A DNA stretch of 64,000 nucleotides from Solirubrobacterales bacterium (GCA_027306855.1 DAHUYZ010000005.1:1-64000); one strand, 5' to 3'. Counted from the stretch's first letter, positions 36,411 through 47,439 are shown. The notes: a model not told the origin generated them from the letters alone. Numbers and translations are program-made.

Positions 36411-37864
36411 GACGGCCGCCCCTCAGCGCGCTCCCTCGCAGGGCCTCGCGAGCGTCCTCTTGGTCCATGCTGGCGCGAAGTCGCCGCCAGCGCCGCCAGC
36501 GCATCCAGCTCCTTCTCGACGCGCCCAATGATCCGATCGGGGTCGGGCACGAGCCGCGCATCGACCATCAGGCCGACCGTGACCTCGCCGCGATAGCTGA
36601 AGATCGCCACGCTCATCCCCACATGACCCGAGGTCGGTCCCCAAAAAAGTACCGTCCTGACAGGCGCGCCGGCGAGATAGATCGTCTTGCGCGGCCCCGG
36701 CACGTTCGTCATGACCGCAGTTCCCTTCCCCGAGAACATGTCCACCACACGTCTCTCTATGCCCGTAGGAGTCATGCCGATCGCCTCGAGGATTCCGTAG
36801 GAGACAGGGCCCTCGCGCGATGACTTGATCGCGTCCATACGCCTATGGACCGCCAGTAGGCGCCTATAGCTGCCGCTCGTCCCGACGGGCAGCGGCAAGA
36901 ACACGAGCCCGAAGCGATTGCCCAGCTCCCTCGGCACCGGCTCATCGAGCGGGCGCAAATTGAAAGGCACGAGCGCCTGGATCTCCGGCGCCGATCCTCC
37001 GCGCGCCTTCAAGTAGTGGCGCAGCGCCCCGCTGACCGCCGCCAGCAGCACGTCGTTGACGGTCGCGTCATGGTCGCGCGCGATGCGCTTGACGAGCGCC
37101 AGCGACAGCGGATCGGTCCACGTCACGCGCCGGCTGATTCCCGGCTCTCCCTTGATCGCGCTCGCCTGATCGGCGGGCGTCATGACGAGCTTGACGACCG
37201 TAGCCGCGTCGCGGGCGATCTCGCCCACCAGCTCGCCGGCGTGGCGCGGATGGGCGGCCACATCGAGACCCTGCTTGACGATCGTCTGGCCGGCCCTGCG
37301 CCCGAGCTCGACTGCGCCCATCAAGGGCCTGGAGATCGAGCGAAGCGGTCCATCACCGTCCACCGCCTCCCCGGTCGAGCGCGCGCCCTCGATCCCGGCC
37401 CTGCGGCTCGAGTCGGTGAGCGAGAGCATCACCCGCCCCAGCGCGATCCCGTCCGCGATGCAATGGTGCATGCGCACGATCACCGCGCACCCTGACCCGT
37501 AGTTGTCGAGGACATACACGTGCCACAACGGCTTCGAGCGGTCGAGCGGCGTCGTCATCATGTCGCCGATCAGCTCACGCAGCGCTCCGTCGTCGCCGGG
37601 GGCCGGCAGCGCCCAATGGTGGATGTGGTGCTCCAGGGCGAAGTCCTTGTCGTCCTCGAAGCTCGGCGCCAGCAGCGGCAGGCGGCTCTCGACGACACGC
37701 TTGCGAAAGCGCGGGTAGCGCTCGACGAGACGGCTCTCTATCGTCCTGCGCAACCGCTCGCTGTCGAGCGGCTCGTCGAACAGGAGCACGGCGTTTATAA
37801 CCATCAAGTTGGTGGGCCGGTCCATGTGCAGCCAGGCTGCGTCTGCGCTCGACATGCGGCTCAC
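36407..37864 (-). CDS. Wax ester synthase/diacylglycerol acyltransferase (WS/DGAT)
   Basis: MSRMSSADAAWLHMDRPTNLMVINAVLLFDEPLD; VRMHHCIADGIAL (HHxxxDG). Confidence 0.93.
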   Translation of the reverse strand: MSRMSSADAAWLHMDRPTNLMVINAVLLFDEPLDSERLRRTIESRLVERYPRFRKRVVESRLPLLAPSFEDDKDFALEHHIHHWALPAPGDDGALRELIGDMMTTPLDRSKPLWHVYVLDNYGSGCAVIVRMHHCIADGIALGRVMLSLTDSSRRAGIEGARSTGEAVDGDGPLRSISRPLMGAVELGRRAGQTIVKQGLDVAAHPRHAGELVGEIARDAATVVKLVMTPADQASAIKGEPGISRRVTWTDPLSLALVKRIARDHDATVNDVLLAAVSGALRHYLKARGGSAPEIQALVPFNLRPLDEPVPRELGNRFGLVFLPLPVGTSGSYRRLLAVHRRMDAIKSSREGPVSYGILEAIGMTPTGIERRVVDMFSGKGTAVMTNVPGPRKTIYLAGAPVRTVLFWGPTSGHVGMSVAIFSYRGEVTVGLMVDARLVPDPDRIIGRVEKELDALAALAATSRQHGPRGRSRGPARERAEGRPS

Positions 37865-39675
37865 GGCGGCGTCTCCGCGCGGTACAGCCCGTCGAACAGT
37901 TCGGCGTAGCGGTCGTACACGATCGAGCGCTTCACCTTCAAGGTCGGCGTCAGCTCACCGCCGGCTTGCGTGAGGTCGTGATCGAGGATCGCAAAGCGCT
38001 TGATCTGCTCGATGCGGGCGAGCTTGGAGTTGACCTCATCCACAGCCTCCTGCACAACTGCGCGCACGCCCTCGTCGTGGGCCATCGCGGCCGTGTCGCT
38101 TGCGAGGTTCAGGCGCTCGGCGAGCTTGGACTGCTCGTCGCGGTCGAGCGTCACCATCGCGACGAGATAAGGGCGTTCGTCGCCGTACACGACCGCCTCG
38201 GAGATCCAGCGCGTGTCGCGCAGGGCGTTCTCGATGTTGACCGGCGTCACGTTCTTGCCGGAGGAGGTGATGATCAGGTCCTTCTTGCGCCCCGTCACCA
38301 CGACGTAGCCATCGTCGGCGATCGCTCCGAGATCGCCCGAGCAGAGCCAGCCGTCATGGAACGTCTCCTGCGTCGCCTCCGCGTCCTTGTAGTAGCCCTT
38401 GAAGATGTTCGACCCACGCAGCAGGATCTCGCCGTCGGGCGCGATCTTCACCTCGGTGCCCGGCAGCGGCCGGCCGACCGTCCCGAGGCGCACCTCGCCG
38501 GGAGCGTTCAGCGTCGCCGCGGCGGTGCTCTCCGTCAGGCCATACCCCTCCAGGATCGTGATCCCGCAGGCGTCGAAGAACTCGAGCAGCTCGCGCGCCA
38601 CCGGCGCCGCGCCCACCAGCGCGACCCGCAGCCGGCGCCCGAAGATACTCCGCACCTTCGACAGCGCGAGCGCGTCGCCGAACCGATGGCGGGCGCGGCG
38701 CAGCGGCCCCAGGGTCGCCCCTTCGGCCTGTATGCGGCGGACCGCGCGAGCCTGGGTGAGCGCCCGCCTGAACAGCGTCCTCTGCAGCGCCGGCCCATCG
38801 TCGACCCTGCCGACGATCGCCCCGTGGATCTTCTCGTAGATGCGCGGCACAGCCGGGAAATGAGTCGGCTCGACATCGCTCAGCTCCGCCACGATCTTCG
38901 TCGGATCGCCACCCCAGAAGCACATCTGAGCGCCCACGTCGAGGATCACGATCTGCGCCACCCTCGCAAGTGCATGGGCGAGCGGCAGGAACTGGTAGAG
39001 GACGTGACTGGAGTCCAGTTGCAGGCGCTCCTCGTACATGCGGGCGGTGCTCAGCAGGTTTGAGTGCGTCAGCAGACAGCCCTTCGGCGGGCCTGTCGTT
39101 CCGGACGTATAGACGAGCGTCGCGAGGTCGTCGGGGAGCACCGCCTGCACGCGCTCGGCGACGGCGTCCTGGGGCGTCTGCGAGCCGCGCCTGCGCAGCT
39201 CATCGAGCGTAATCGCATCCTGCGCCTCGCCCTCGATCATGACGACATGCCGCAGTCGGGGGAGCTCATCGCGGATCTCGCGCACCTTCTGGGCCTGGGC
39301 GGCGTCCTCGCAGAAGACCAGATGCGCTTCGGAGTGGCGCAGCACGTATGCGCACTCCTGAGGGGAGTTGGTGTGGTAGATCGGCACGACGACCGCCCCA
39401 GCGCACAGCGCCCCGCAATCGCACAGCGTCCACTCGGCGCGCGTAGAGGACAGGATCGCGACCCGCTCGCCCCCCTTGACGCCGAGCGCGATCAGCCCGC
39501 GCGCTATCTCGCGCGCGAGCACCCCCAGTTCCGCGTAGGACAGCGACACGCTCTCCCCGCTCGCCCCGAACCGCATGGCGACATCCGCTCCGCGCCGGGC
39601 GGCCGAGAGGATCATCGCGCCGAGAGTCTGCGCCTGCTCGCGCTTGCTGTCGGCTTCGGTTGAGGATGCCTGCAT
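37861..39675 (-). CDS. Long-chain fatty acid-CoA ligase (AMP-forming)
   Basis: LVYTSGTTGPPKGCLLTHSNL; GYGLTESTAAATLN; DGWLCSGDLGAIADDGYVVVTGRKKDLIITSSGKNV. Confidence 0.93.
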   Translation of the reverse strand: MQASSTEADSKREQAQTLGAMILSAARRGADVAMRFGASGESVSLSYAELGVLAREIARGLIALGVKGGERVAILSSTRAEWTLCDCGALCAGAVVVPIYHTNSPQECAYVLRHSEAHLVFCEDAAQAQKVREIRDELPRLRHVVMIEGEAQDAITLDELRRRGSQTPQDAVAERVQAVLPDDLATLVYTSGTTGPPKGCLLTHSNLLSTARMYEERLQLDSSHVLYQFLPLAHALARVAQIVILDVGAQMCFWGGDPTKIVAELSDVEPTHFPAVPRIYEKIHGAIVGRVDDGPALQRTLFRRALTQARAVRRIQAEGATLGPLRRARHRFGDALALSKVRSIFGRRLRVALVGAAPVARELLEFFDACGITILEGYGLTESTAAATLNAPGEVRLGTVGRPLPGTEVKIAPDGEILLRGSNIFKGYYKDAEATQETFHDGWLCSGDLGAIADDGYVVVTGRKKDLIITSSGKNVTPVNIENALRDTRWISEAVVYGDERPYLVAMVTLDRDEQSKLAERLNLASDTAAMAHDEGVRAVVQEAVDEVNSKLARIEQIKRFAILDHDLTQAGGELTPTLKVKRSIVYDRYAELFDGLYRAETPP

Positions 39676-39904
39676 GAGCCGCCCGCCCAAATCGGTGGAT
39701 CTCCTGGAGCATCACAGTCGCGGGCTCCCGTGCCATCCGCAGTAGGCACGGCCGCCGACCGTGGCTAAATGCTGATCTGCCGCGCTCGAGCCCCTGGTCG
39801 CCGGCGCCGAGTCTCGCGGCGATGGCGACTGCCGATCCGCGCAGTTCGCGGCCCGGGCGCACACGTCCTGCATCGCGACGATGGACATGTAGCCTGCACG
39901 AGCG

Positions 39905-41878
39905 ATGTCGATCACCGTGACACTCCCCGACGGAACCGCGCTCGAGCTTGCCGATGGGGCCACCGGCGCCGATGCGGCCGCGGCGATCGGATCGGGCCTG
40001 GCCAAAGCGGCGCTCGCCGTCGAAGTCAGCCACCCCGAGGTTGCAGATGTGCCCGAGATTCGCGACCTTTCACGCGCCCTCCCGGACGGCGCGCAGATCT
40101 CGATCGTCACCGGCAAGAGCGAGGAGTCGCTGCAGTTGATTCGCCACGACGCGGCCCACGTGCTCGCGACGGCCGTCATCGAGATGTGGCCCGACGTAAA
40201 GATCTCGATCGGACCGCCGATCTCAAACGGCTTCTACTACGACTTCGAGTTCCCCCACGGCGTCTCCATCTCCCAAGAGGACTTCCCGGCGATCGAAGCC
40301 CTGATGCGTCAGCACGTCAAGGCGGACGAGCGATTCGTGCGCGAGGACGTGCCCGTCGAGCAGGCGCGCGAGCGCTTCGTCTCAGAACGTCAGGACTACA
40401 AGGTCGAGTTGATCGACGACCTGCTCGCCGCCGCCGACCCGTCGCATCCGCTTCAGACCGTATCGCTCTACACGAACGGACCGTTCACGGACCTCTGCCG
40501 AGGCCCCCACGCGCCCAGCACGAAGACGGTCGGCGCGTTCAAGCTGCAGTCGGTCGCGGGCGCCTACTGGCGGGGCGACTCGACGAGGACGATGTTGACG
40601 CGTATATACGGGACCGCATTCCATACTAGATCCGAGCTGCAAGAGCACCTGGAGCGCCTCGAGCAGGCGGCCCAGCGCGACCACCGCAAGCTCGGACGGG
40701 AGCTCGGCCTGTTCCACTTCTCCGACGTATCTCCCGGCGCGGCGTTCTGGACGGGCGCTGGCACGAGCATCTACAACGCGCTCGTCGCCGTCTCTCGCGA
40801 GATGGGGTCAGCGCGCGGCTACACCGAGGTCAAGACGCCGCTCGTCTACGACTCCAAGCTGTGGCAGACCTCCGGGCACTGGGGCAAGTACAAGGACAAC
40901 ATGTTCACGGTCACCGCGGACGAGCGCGAAATGGGCGTCAAGCCGATGAACTGCCCCGGCCATGCCCATCTGTTCAAGAGCGTGCGCCATTCCTACAGGG
41001 ACTTGCCGGTACGCTACTCCGAGCCGGGCCTGCTCCATCGAAACGAGGCGTCCGGCGTGCTGCACGGACTTCTGCGGGTACGTCATTTCGCGCAGGACGA
41101 CGCGCACATCTTCTGCACCGAAGACCAGGTCGGAGAGGAGGTCGCCGGCTGCTTGGAGTTCGCGTTCTCGACCTATTCCCTGTTCAACCTAGACGTTCGC
41201 CTGGAGCTCTCGACGCGCCCCCAGGACCGGATCGGGACCGATGAGATGTGGGACCGCGCCGAGGGCGCGCTGACGAACGCGCTCGACGCCCAGGGGCTTT
41301 CCTACGAGCTGAACCCCGGCGACGGAGCGTTCTACGGCCCGAAGATCGACATGCACATGACCGACTCGCTCGGGCGCTCATGGCAGCTCGGGACGATCCA
41401 GCTCGACTACTCGATGCCCGAGCGCTTCGACCTGGCCTACACAGGCGCCGACAACGCCGAGCACACGCCCGTGATGATCCACAGGGCGCTGTTCGGCTCC
41501 TATGAGCGCTTCATCGGCATCATGCTCGAGCACACCGGCGGCGAGCTGCCGTTGTGGCTTGCTCCAGTGCAGGCAATCGTCTTGCCGATCTCAGACCGCC
41601 TCGGCGAGTACGCGACCAGCGTTCTACAACGTCTACGCGACGCTGGCGTGCGGGTCGAGTTGGACGATCGCGGCGAGTCGGTCGGCCGCAAGATCAGGGA
41701 GGCCGAGCTGCGCAAGATCCCCTACATGCTGATCGTCGGCGATCGCGAGGCGGCGGACGGCACGGTCTCGGTGCGCGTCCACGGTCGCCAGGACCTCGGT
41801 GCCCTTCCGCTGGAGGAGGTCGTGCGGCTATACTCGGCGGCCTTGACTCCCGCGATCCATTCACGGCGAAGCGCGTAG
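39905..41878 (+). CDS. thrS: Threonyl-tRNA synthetase
   Basis: TGS domain, HDAAHVLATAV, GPPISNGFYYDFEF, MNCPGHAHLFKS, class II motifs. Confidence 0.97.
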   Translation: MSITVTLPDGTALELADGATGADAAAAIGSGLAKAALAVEVSHPEVADVPEIRDLSRALPDGAQISIVTGKSEESLQLIRHDAAHVLATAVIEMWPDVKISIGPPISNGFYYDFEFPHGVSISQEDFPAIEALMRQHVKADERFVREDVPVEQARERFVSERQDYKVELIDDLLAAADPSHPLQTVSLYTNGPFTDLCRGPHAPSTKTVGAFKLQSVAGAYWRGDSTRTMLTRIYGTAFHTRSELQEHLERLEQAAQRDHRKLGRELGLFHFSDVSPGAAFWTGAGTSIYNALVAVSREMGSARGYTEVKTPLVYDSKLWQTSGHWGKYKDNMFTVTADEREMGVKPMNCPGHAHLFKSVRHSYRDLPVRYSEPGLLHRNEASGVLHGLLRVRHFAQDDAHIFCTEDQVGEEVAGCLEFAFSTYSLFNLDVRLELSTRPQDRIGTDEMWDRAEGALTNALDAQGLSYELNPGDGAFYGPKIDMHMTDSLGRSWQLGTIQLDYSMPERFDLAYTGADNAEHTPVMIHRALFGSYERFIGIMLEHTGGELPLWLAPVQAIVLPISDRLGEYATSVLQRLRDAGVRVELDDRGESVGRKIREAELRKIPYMLIVGDREAADGTVSVRVHGRQDLGALPLEEVVRLYSAALTPAIHSRRSA

Positions 41879-41908
41879 CAGCAGCTTGACGCGCAGCCAC
41901 GACAGCTA

Positions 41909-42559
41909 GTGCCGGTTCCGCGCAAGTTCGACCGGCGCCCGCCCGAGCGGGACCTCACGAGGACCAACGAGCGTATTCGCGTGCCCGAGGTCCGCGTCAT
42001 CGACGACGAGGGCAACCAGGTCGGCGTCATGAAGACGCCCGACGCGCTGCGCTTCGCCCAGGAACGCGACCTAGATCTGGTCGAGGTGGCGCCGGAGGCC
42101 CGTCCGCCCGTGTGCAGGGTGCTCGACTACTCCAAGTACAAGTACGAGCAGGCCCAGAAGCAGAAGCAGGCGCGCAAGCACCAGCAGCAGATCACGGTCA
42201 GAGAGATCAAGTTCCGGCCAAAGATCGCCCAGCACGACTACGACACCAAGAAGTCCCACGTCGAGCGCTTCCTGCGCCACAAGGACAAGGTCAAGGTCAC
42301 GATCATGTTCCGTGGCCGCGAGGTCACGCATCCCGAGCGCGGGATCGCGATCCTCGATCGGCTCGCCGAGGAGCTGGTCGAACTTGGCGTCGTCGAGCAG
42401 CGCCCGATGCAGGAAGGGCGCAACATGACGATGATGCTCGCGCCGTCGAAGGCGGTGCTGTCCGGAAAGGCCGATTCGTCAGTGTCGGCCTCTCCGGTGG
42501 GAAAGGCCGACTTGCCTGCGGTGGCTGTCGATGTCGCCGAAGACGGCGCCGTGTCATAA
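41909..42559 (+). CDS. infC: Translation initiation factor IF-3
   Basis: [64 protein letters not shown] start. Confidence 0.97.
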   Translation: MPVPRKFDRRPPERDLTRTNERIRVPEVRVIDDEGNQVGVMKTPDALRFAQERDLDLVEVAPEARPPVCRVLDYSKYKYEQAQKQKQARKHQQQITVREIKFRPKIAQHDYDTKKSHVERFLRHKDKVKVTIMFRGREVTHPERGIAILDRLAEELVELGVVEQRPMQEGRNMTMMLAPSKAVLSGKADSSVSASPVGKADLPAVAVDVAEDGAVS

Positions 42560-42572
42560 TCATCGGCTCGTC

Positions 42573-42773
42573 ATGCCCAAGATGAAGACGCACAGCGGCG
42601 CCAAGAAGCGCTTCAAGGTCACCGGCGGTGGCAAGGTCAAGGCCCGCCACGCCTTCTCGAGCCACATCCTCGAGAAGAAGTCGCCCAAGCGCAAGCGCGC
42701 TCTCGCGGCCCCTGTGATGCTGTCCGATCACGATACGCCGCGCGTCAAGAAGCTGCTGGGGGTGGGCAAGTGA
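42573..42773 (+). CDS. rpmI: 50S ribosomal protein L35
   Basis: [42 protein letters not shown]. Confidence 0.97.
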   Translation: MPKMKTHSGAKKRFKVTGGGKVKARHAFSSHILEKKSPKRKRALAAPVMLSDHDTPRVKKLLGVGK

Positions 42774-43129
42774 CCCGCGTCAAGCGCTCTGTCGCGGCGC
42801 GCAAGAAGCGCAAGGCGACGCTCGAGCTGACCAAGGGGTTCAGGGGCGAGGCGCACTCGAACTACAGGCGCGCCAAGGAGGCCTTGATGAAGGCCGACGC
42901 CTACGCCTACCGCGACCGGCGCAACCGCAAGCGCGACTTCAGGCGCCTGTGGATCACGCGCATCAACGCCGCCGCCAGGCAGAACGGCATGAGCTACTCC
43001 CAGCTGATGCACGGTCTGCGGCTCGCCGGCGTCGAGCTCGACCGCAAGATCCTCGCGGACATCGCCGTGCGCGACACAGACACCTTCCGACGTTTCACCG
43101 AGACCGCCCGCGAGGCGCTGGCTGCCTGA
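42770..43129 (+). CDS. rplT: 50S ribosomal protein L20
   Basis: [41 protein letters not shown]. Confidence 0.97.
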   Translation: MTRVKRSVAARKKRKATLELTKGFRGEAHSNYRRAKEALMKADAYAYRDRRNRKRDFRRLWITRINAAARQNGMSYSQLMHGLRLAGVELDRKILADIAVRDTDTFRRFTETAREALAA

Positions 43130-43156
43130 TCCCGGCAACCGGCATCGAAGCTTCTC

Positions 43157-43191
43157 GGGCGTCGCTCCCCTTGGGATCGGCGCCCTTTTTT
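43157..43191 (+). terminator. Rho-independent terminator-like hairpin after rplT
   Basis: gggcgtcgctccccttgggatcggcgccctttttta. Confidence 0.6.
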
Positions 43192-43196
43192 ATGCG

Positions 43197-43925
43197 ATGA
43201 CCCTGATCACATCGACCAACAACCCCAGATTGATGGAGCTGCGCAAGCTGAGCCGCGCGCGTGAGCGCTCACGCAGCGGCCTGTTCGCCGCCGAGGGCGA
43301 GGATCTCGTGCATGCCGCCCAGCTTGCCGGCCGGCCCGCCGTCGAGGGCTTTCGCGCGTGCGGCGTCGATGTCGGGGAGCCCGGCTTTCACGAGGTCGAC
43401 CCGAACACGCTTGCGACCGTCTCGACGCTCGGCTCAGGAACGCGCGCAATCGGCGTGTACAAGCAGCAGTGGGGCGCGCCTGAGGGTCCGCTGTGCGTTT
43501 ATCTGCACGGCGTCGGCGACCCCGGCAACGTGGGCACGATCCTGCGCGGCGCGCTCGCCTTCGGCGCGTCGTGCGTCGCGTTCGGGCCCGATTGCGCAGA
43601 CCCGCATTCCCCGAAGGCGGTACGCGCCAGCATGGGCGCAATATTCGCGATGGCGATCGCCCGCGCGAGCGAGCTGAGCGAGCTGCCGGGGGAGCGTGTC
43701 GCGCTCGTGGCACATGCCGGGGAGCCGCTCGGGCGGCTGGCGATCCACGGCCCCCTGAGCCTGCTCGTAGGGTCCGAGCGCGATGGGCTTCCAGACGAGG
43801 TGGCGGCGGCCTGCGAGCACGTCGCCCACATCCCGATCGCATCGGAGTCGCTCAACGCGGCGATGGCTGCGACTGTGGCTCTCTACGAGACGACACGAGG
43901 CTCGACTAGGGTGCCAGCGTCATGA
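43197..43925 (+). CDS. TrmH/SpoU-family RNA 2'-O-methyltransferase
   Basis: LHGVGDPGNVGTILRGALAFGASCVAFGPDCADPHSPKAVRASMGAIF; LLVGSERDGLP; NAAMAATVALYE. Confidence 0.92.
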   Translation: MTLITSTNNPRLMELRKLSRARERSRSGLFAAEGEDLVHAAQLAGRPAVEGFRACGVDVGEPGFHEVDPNTLATVSTLGSGTRAIGVYKQQWGAPEGPLCVYLHGVGDPGNVGTILRGALAFGASCVAFGPDCADPHSPKAVRASMGAIFAMAIARASELSELPGERVALVAHAGEPLGRLAIHGPLSLLVGSERDGLPDEVAAACEHVAHIPIASESLNAAMAATVALYETTRGSTRVPAS

Positions 43926-44989
43926 TCGAGCGGATTGAGCAACTGCGCGCTAAAGCACAGCAGGAGGTCGAGGCGGCGTCCACCAGCGAGGCTCTGGAGC
44001 AGTTGCGCATTCGTTACCTCGGCCGCAAGGCAGAGCTGCCGCAGCTGCTGCGCGGCGTCTCAGAGCTCGAGCCCGAGCAGCGCGCCGCGGTCGGCAAGAC
44101 CGCGAATGAGACCAGGCGAGCGCTCGAGCGGCTGATCGAAGCGCGGGCCGCTGCGCTTGACGCGGACGAGCTAGAGCATCGCCTGCGCGCCGACGCGGTC
44201 GACGTCACGTTGCCGGGCACGCCGCCCAAGCCGGTGGGACGGCTGCATGTGCTGACCGCCACGATGCGCGAGCTCGAGGACATCTTCCTCGGGCTCGGCT
44301 TCACCGTGCTCGAGGGGCAGGAGATCGAGACGGTCCACTACAACTTCGACGCGCTCAACCACTCTCCGACACATCCGGCGCGCGCAAGGACCGACACGTT
44401 CTACCTCTCCGAGGACGTTGTGCTGCGCACTCACACATCGCCCATGCAGATCCGTGCGATGGAGGCCCATCCTCCGCCGCTGTATGTCGTGATCCCCGGT
44501 CGCGTCTACAGGCCCGACAGTGACGCGACGCATACGCCCCAGTTCCATCAGATCGAGGGCCTGGCCGTCGACGAGGACATCACCCTCGCCGACCTGAAGG
44601 GGACGCTGCTGGCGTTCGCAAAGAGCGTGTTCGGGGATGAGCGCGAGATCCGCCTGCGCCCGCACTTCTTCCCATTCACCGAGCCGAGCGTCGAGGTGGA
44701 CGTCTCCTGCTTCCATTGCTCCGGCAAAGGCTTCATGAAGGACGGATCGCGCTGTCCTCTCTGCAAGGGCGAGGGCTGGCTCGAGGTGCTGGGGGCAGGG
44801 GAGGTCGATCCAAACGTGTACTCATACGTGTCCACCACAGAGCGCAACGCGCCCGGCTATGACCCCGAGAAGGTCCAGGGCTACGCGTGGGGGATGGGCG
44901 TCGAGCGGATCGCCATGCTCAAGCACGGCATTCCCGATCTGCGCTTGTACTTCGAAAACGACATCCGCTTCTTGGAGCAGTTCGGATGA
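43922..44989 (+). CDS. pheS: Phenylalanyl-tRNA synthetase alpha subunit
   Basis: FLGLGFTVLEGQEIETVHYNFDALNHSPTHPARARTDTFYL; GWGMGVERIAMLKHGIPDLRLYFENDIRFLEQF-type C-terminus. Confidence 0.97.
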   Translation: MIERIEQLRAKAQQEVEAASTSEALEQLRIRYLGRKAELPQLLRGVSELEPEQRAAVGKTANETRRALERLIEARAAALDADELEHRLRADAVDVTLPGTPPKPVGRLHVLTATMRELEDIFLGLGFTVLEGQEIETVHYNFDALNHSPTHPARARTDTFYLSEDVVLRTHTSPMQIRAMEAHPPPLYVVIPGRVYRPDSDATHTPQFHQIEGLAVDEDITLADLKGTLLAFAKSVFGDEREIRLRPHFFPFTEPSVEVDVSCFHCSGKGFMKDGSRCPLCKGEGWLEVLGAGEVDPNVYSYVSTTERNAPGYDPEKVQGYAWGMGVERIAMLKHGIPDLRLYFENDIRFLEQFG

Positions 44990-47439
44990 AGGTTCCTCTG
45001 AGCTGGCTACGCGAATATTGCGATCCCGACCTCGACACGGCCGGCATCGAGGAGCGCTTGACGATGACCGGGACGAAGGTCGAGACAGCGCTCCGTCACG
45101 GGGTGTCCTCGGTCGAGTGCTTCGTAGTCGGGCGCGTGCTCTCCGCAGAGGCTCATCCCGACGCCGACCGGCTGCGGGTGTGCAGCGTCGCGGTCGGAGA
45201 GGCGGCTGTCGCCGAGATCGTGTGCGGCGCCCCAAACGTCGCCGCGGGCCAGACGGTCGCGGTGGCGCTGCCCGGCGCGGTCATGCCGGACGGCACGGAG
45301 ATCAAGGCCGCCAAGCTGCGGGGAGTGCCGTCCAACGGGATGATCCTTGCGGAGGACGAGCTGCAGATCGGCTCCGATCACGGCGGGATCATGGTCCTCG
45401 ACGAGCTGATCCTCGACGCCGAGCTTGCCCCCGGCACGCCGCTTGCGGACGTGCTCGCGATCTCGACGGACGTGCTCGAGCTCGAGGTGACGCCGAACAG
45501 ACCGGACTGCCTGGGGCTCTACGGCGTCGCGCGCGAGCTGCACGCCGCGACCGGCGCTTCGCTGGCGCAGGAGCCCTGGAGCGAGGATCCCGGCAGCGAA
45601 GGGCCCGTCGCCGAGGCGCAAGTGCTCGTCGAATGCCCCGACCTATGCCGGCGCTTCACCGCACGCGTTCTCGAGGACGTGACCGTCGCCCCATCGCCAC
45701 CGTGGCTGAAGGCCCGCCTGTCGGCCGCCGGGCAGCGCCCGATCAACAACGTGGTCGACATCACCAACTACGTGATGCTGTTGACCGGCCAGCCGTTGCA
45801 CGCGTTCGACCTCGACCGTGTCGCGGGCGCTCGCCTAACAGTCAGACGCGCGCGCGAGGGAGAGCCCGTAGAGACCCTCGACTCTCAGACGCGCCTGCTC
45901 GACGGCGAGATGGTCGTGATCGAGGACGATCTCGGCCCGACGTCGATCGCGGGCGTGATGGGCGGCGCCCGCTCGGAGGTGTCCGAGAGCACGACCCAGG
46001 TTCTGATGGAGGTCGCCAACTGGAACGGGCCCAACATCCACCGCACCTCATGGGCGCTCGGGCTGCGCAGCGAGGCCTCGGCGCGCTTCGAGAAGGATCT
46101 CGCCCCCGAGCAGTGCCTGCACGCACAGGCGCTCGCGACGAAGCTGATGATCGAGCTGTGCAAAGCAAAAGTCCTGCCCGGAACGATCGACGTCGCGGGC
46201 GAGGCTCTGCCGGTCGAGGCGGTCCACCTGCGAGAGGCGCGCGTCGACGCGCTGCTCGGGATGCACGTCTCGCGTGCGCGCCAGGCTGAGATCCTGCAGG
46301 CGCTCGGCTTCGGCGTCAGCGACGCCCCAGACGGCCTCGAGGTCACAGTGCCCGCGGTGCGGCGAAACGACGTCACGCGCGAGGTAGATCTCATCGAGGA
46401 GGTCGCACGGATACACGGCCTTCAGCGGCTGCCTGTCTCGCTGCCCGCGCGCAGGGGCGCGTACGGGCGCCTATCGAGCGAGCAGCGCTTGCGCAGGCGT
46501 GCCGCCGACGCGCTCGTCGGCTGCGGGCTGTATGAGGCAATGGGCTGGACGTTCACCACGCCGAGCCTGGCCGACCGCTTGCGGCTGAGTCCAGACGATC
46601 GGAGGCGGGCGGCGCCGGTCGTGGAGAACCCACTGTCGGAGGACCAGTCGATGCTGCGTACGACGCTGCTCGGCTCGCTGCTGGACGCTGCCGCCCACAA
46701 CACATTGCGCGGCATGCCCGACCTCGGCATATTCGAGATCGGGACGGTGTTCGCGGGCGTAGCGCATGCCGCTGAGCGTCGTGCCGCGAGTCCGTTGAGC
46801 GAGACCGGCGTGATCGAGCGGCGCGCGCTTGGAGTCGTGCTGTGCGGCCGGCTTGCACCGGTCACCTGGGGCGTGCCCGACCCGCCCAGGGCGGATGTTT
46901 TCGCCGTCAAGGGAGTGCTCGAAGCGTTTGCTCACGCCCTGCGCGTCGATATCGACTGCGCGCCGGGAGAACAGCCGTTTCTGCATCCCGGCCGCAGCGC
47001 AAGCGTCCTCTGCGGCGAGCGCCGGATCGGCTGGCTCGGTGAGCTGCACCCGCTCGTCGCGCGCACATGGGACCTCGATGCCGCCGCCGTGATGGAAGTC
47101 GATCTGAATGAGCTCATAGCACTAGCGCAAGGCGAGCACGAGTACCGCGACGTGATCTCATTCCCGGCGCTGCGCCAGGATCTGTCGGTCGTCTTGCCGC
47201 TCGATGTACCTGCCGCCGACGCGCTCCTCGCGGTTCGCTACGCCGCTTCAGGGCTGCTCGACGACGTAAGGGTGTTCGACGTATACAGCGGGCCCCAGGT
47301 CGGCGAGAACAAGCGCTCGCTCGCTCTCGCCCTCTCGTTCCGCGCACATGACCGCACGCTGACCGACGAGGACGTCGCGCCCGTGCGCGAGCGGATCGTC
47401 GCCGCGCTGCGCGAGCTGGGGGGTGAGCTGCGTGGCTGA
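44986..47439 (+). CDS. pheT: Phenylalanyl-tRNA synthetase beta subunit
   Basis: MKVPLSWLREYCDPDLD...; ELEVTPNRPDCLGLYGVARELHA; C-terminal anticodon-binding domain; ATG overlaps pheS stop. Confidence 0.97.
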   Translation: MKVPLSWLREYCDPDLDTAGIEERLTMTGTKVETALRHGVSSVECFVVGRVLSAEAHPDADRLRVCSVAVGEAAVAEIVCGAPNVAAGQTVAVALPGAVMPDGTEIKAAKLRGVPSNGMILAEDELQIGSDHGGIMVLDELILDAELAPGTPLADVLAISTDVLELEVTPNRPDCLGLYGVARELHAATGASLAQEPWSEDPGSEGPVAEAQVLVECPDLCRRFTARVLEDVTVAPSPPWLKARLSAAGQRPINNVVDITNYVMLLTGQPLHAFDLDRVAGARLTVRRAREGEPVETLDSQTRLLDGEMVVIEDDLGPTSIAGVMGGARSEVSESTTQVLMEVANWNGPNIHRTSWALGLRSEASARFEKDLAPEQCLHAQALATKLMIELCKAKVLPGTIDVAGEALPVEAVHLREARVDALLGMHVSRARQAEILQALGFGVSDAPDGLEVTVPAVRRNDVTREVDLIEEVARIHGLQRLPVSLPARRGAYGRLSSEQRLRRRAADALVGCGLYEAMGWTFTTPSLADRLRLSPDDRRRAAPVVENPLSEDQSMLRTTLLGSLLDAAAHNTLRGMPDLGIFEIGTVFAGVAHAAERRAASPLSETGVIERRALGVVLCGRLAPVTWGVPDPPRADVFAVKGVLEAFAHALRVDIDCAPGEQPFLHPGRSASVLCGERRIGWLGELHPLVARTWDLDAAAVMEVDLNELIALAQGEHEYRDVISFPALRQDLSVVLPLDVPAADALLAVRYAASGLLDDVRVFDVYSGPQVGENKRSLALALSFRAHDRTLTDEDVAPVRERIVAALRELGGELRG

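Noticed and set aside
39691-39904. T-box or other leader RNA upstream of thrS
   Set aside because: No T-box consensus or convincing terminator/antiterminator seen by eye in this 214-bp gap
44859-46289. 476-aa plus-strand ORF over pheT
   Set aside because: Out-of-frame shadow of pheT, Arg/Gly-rich without motifs
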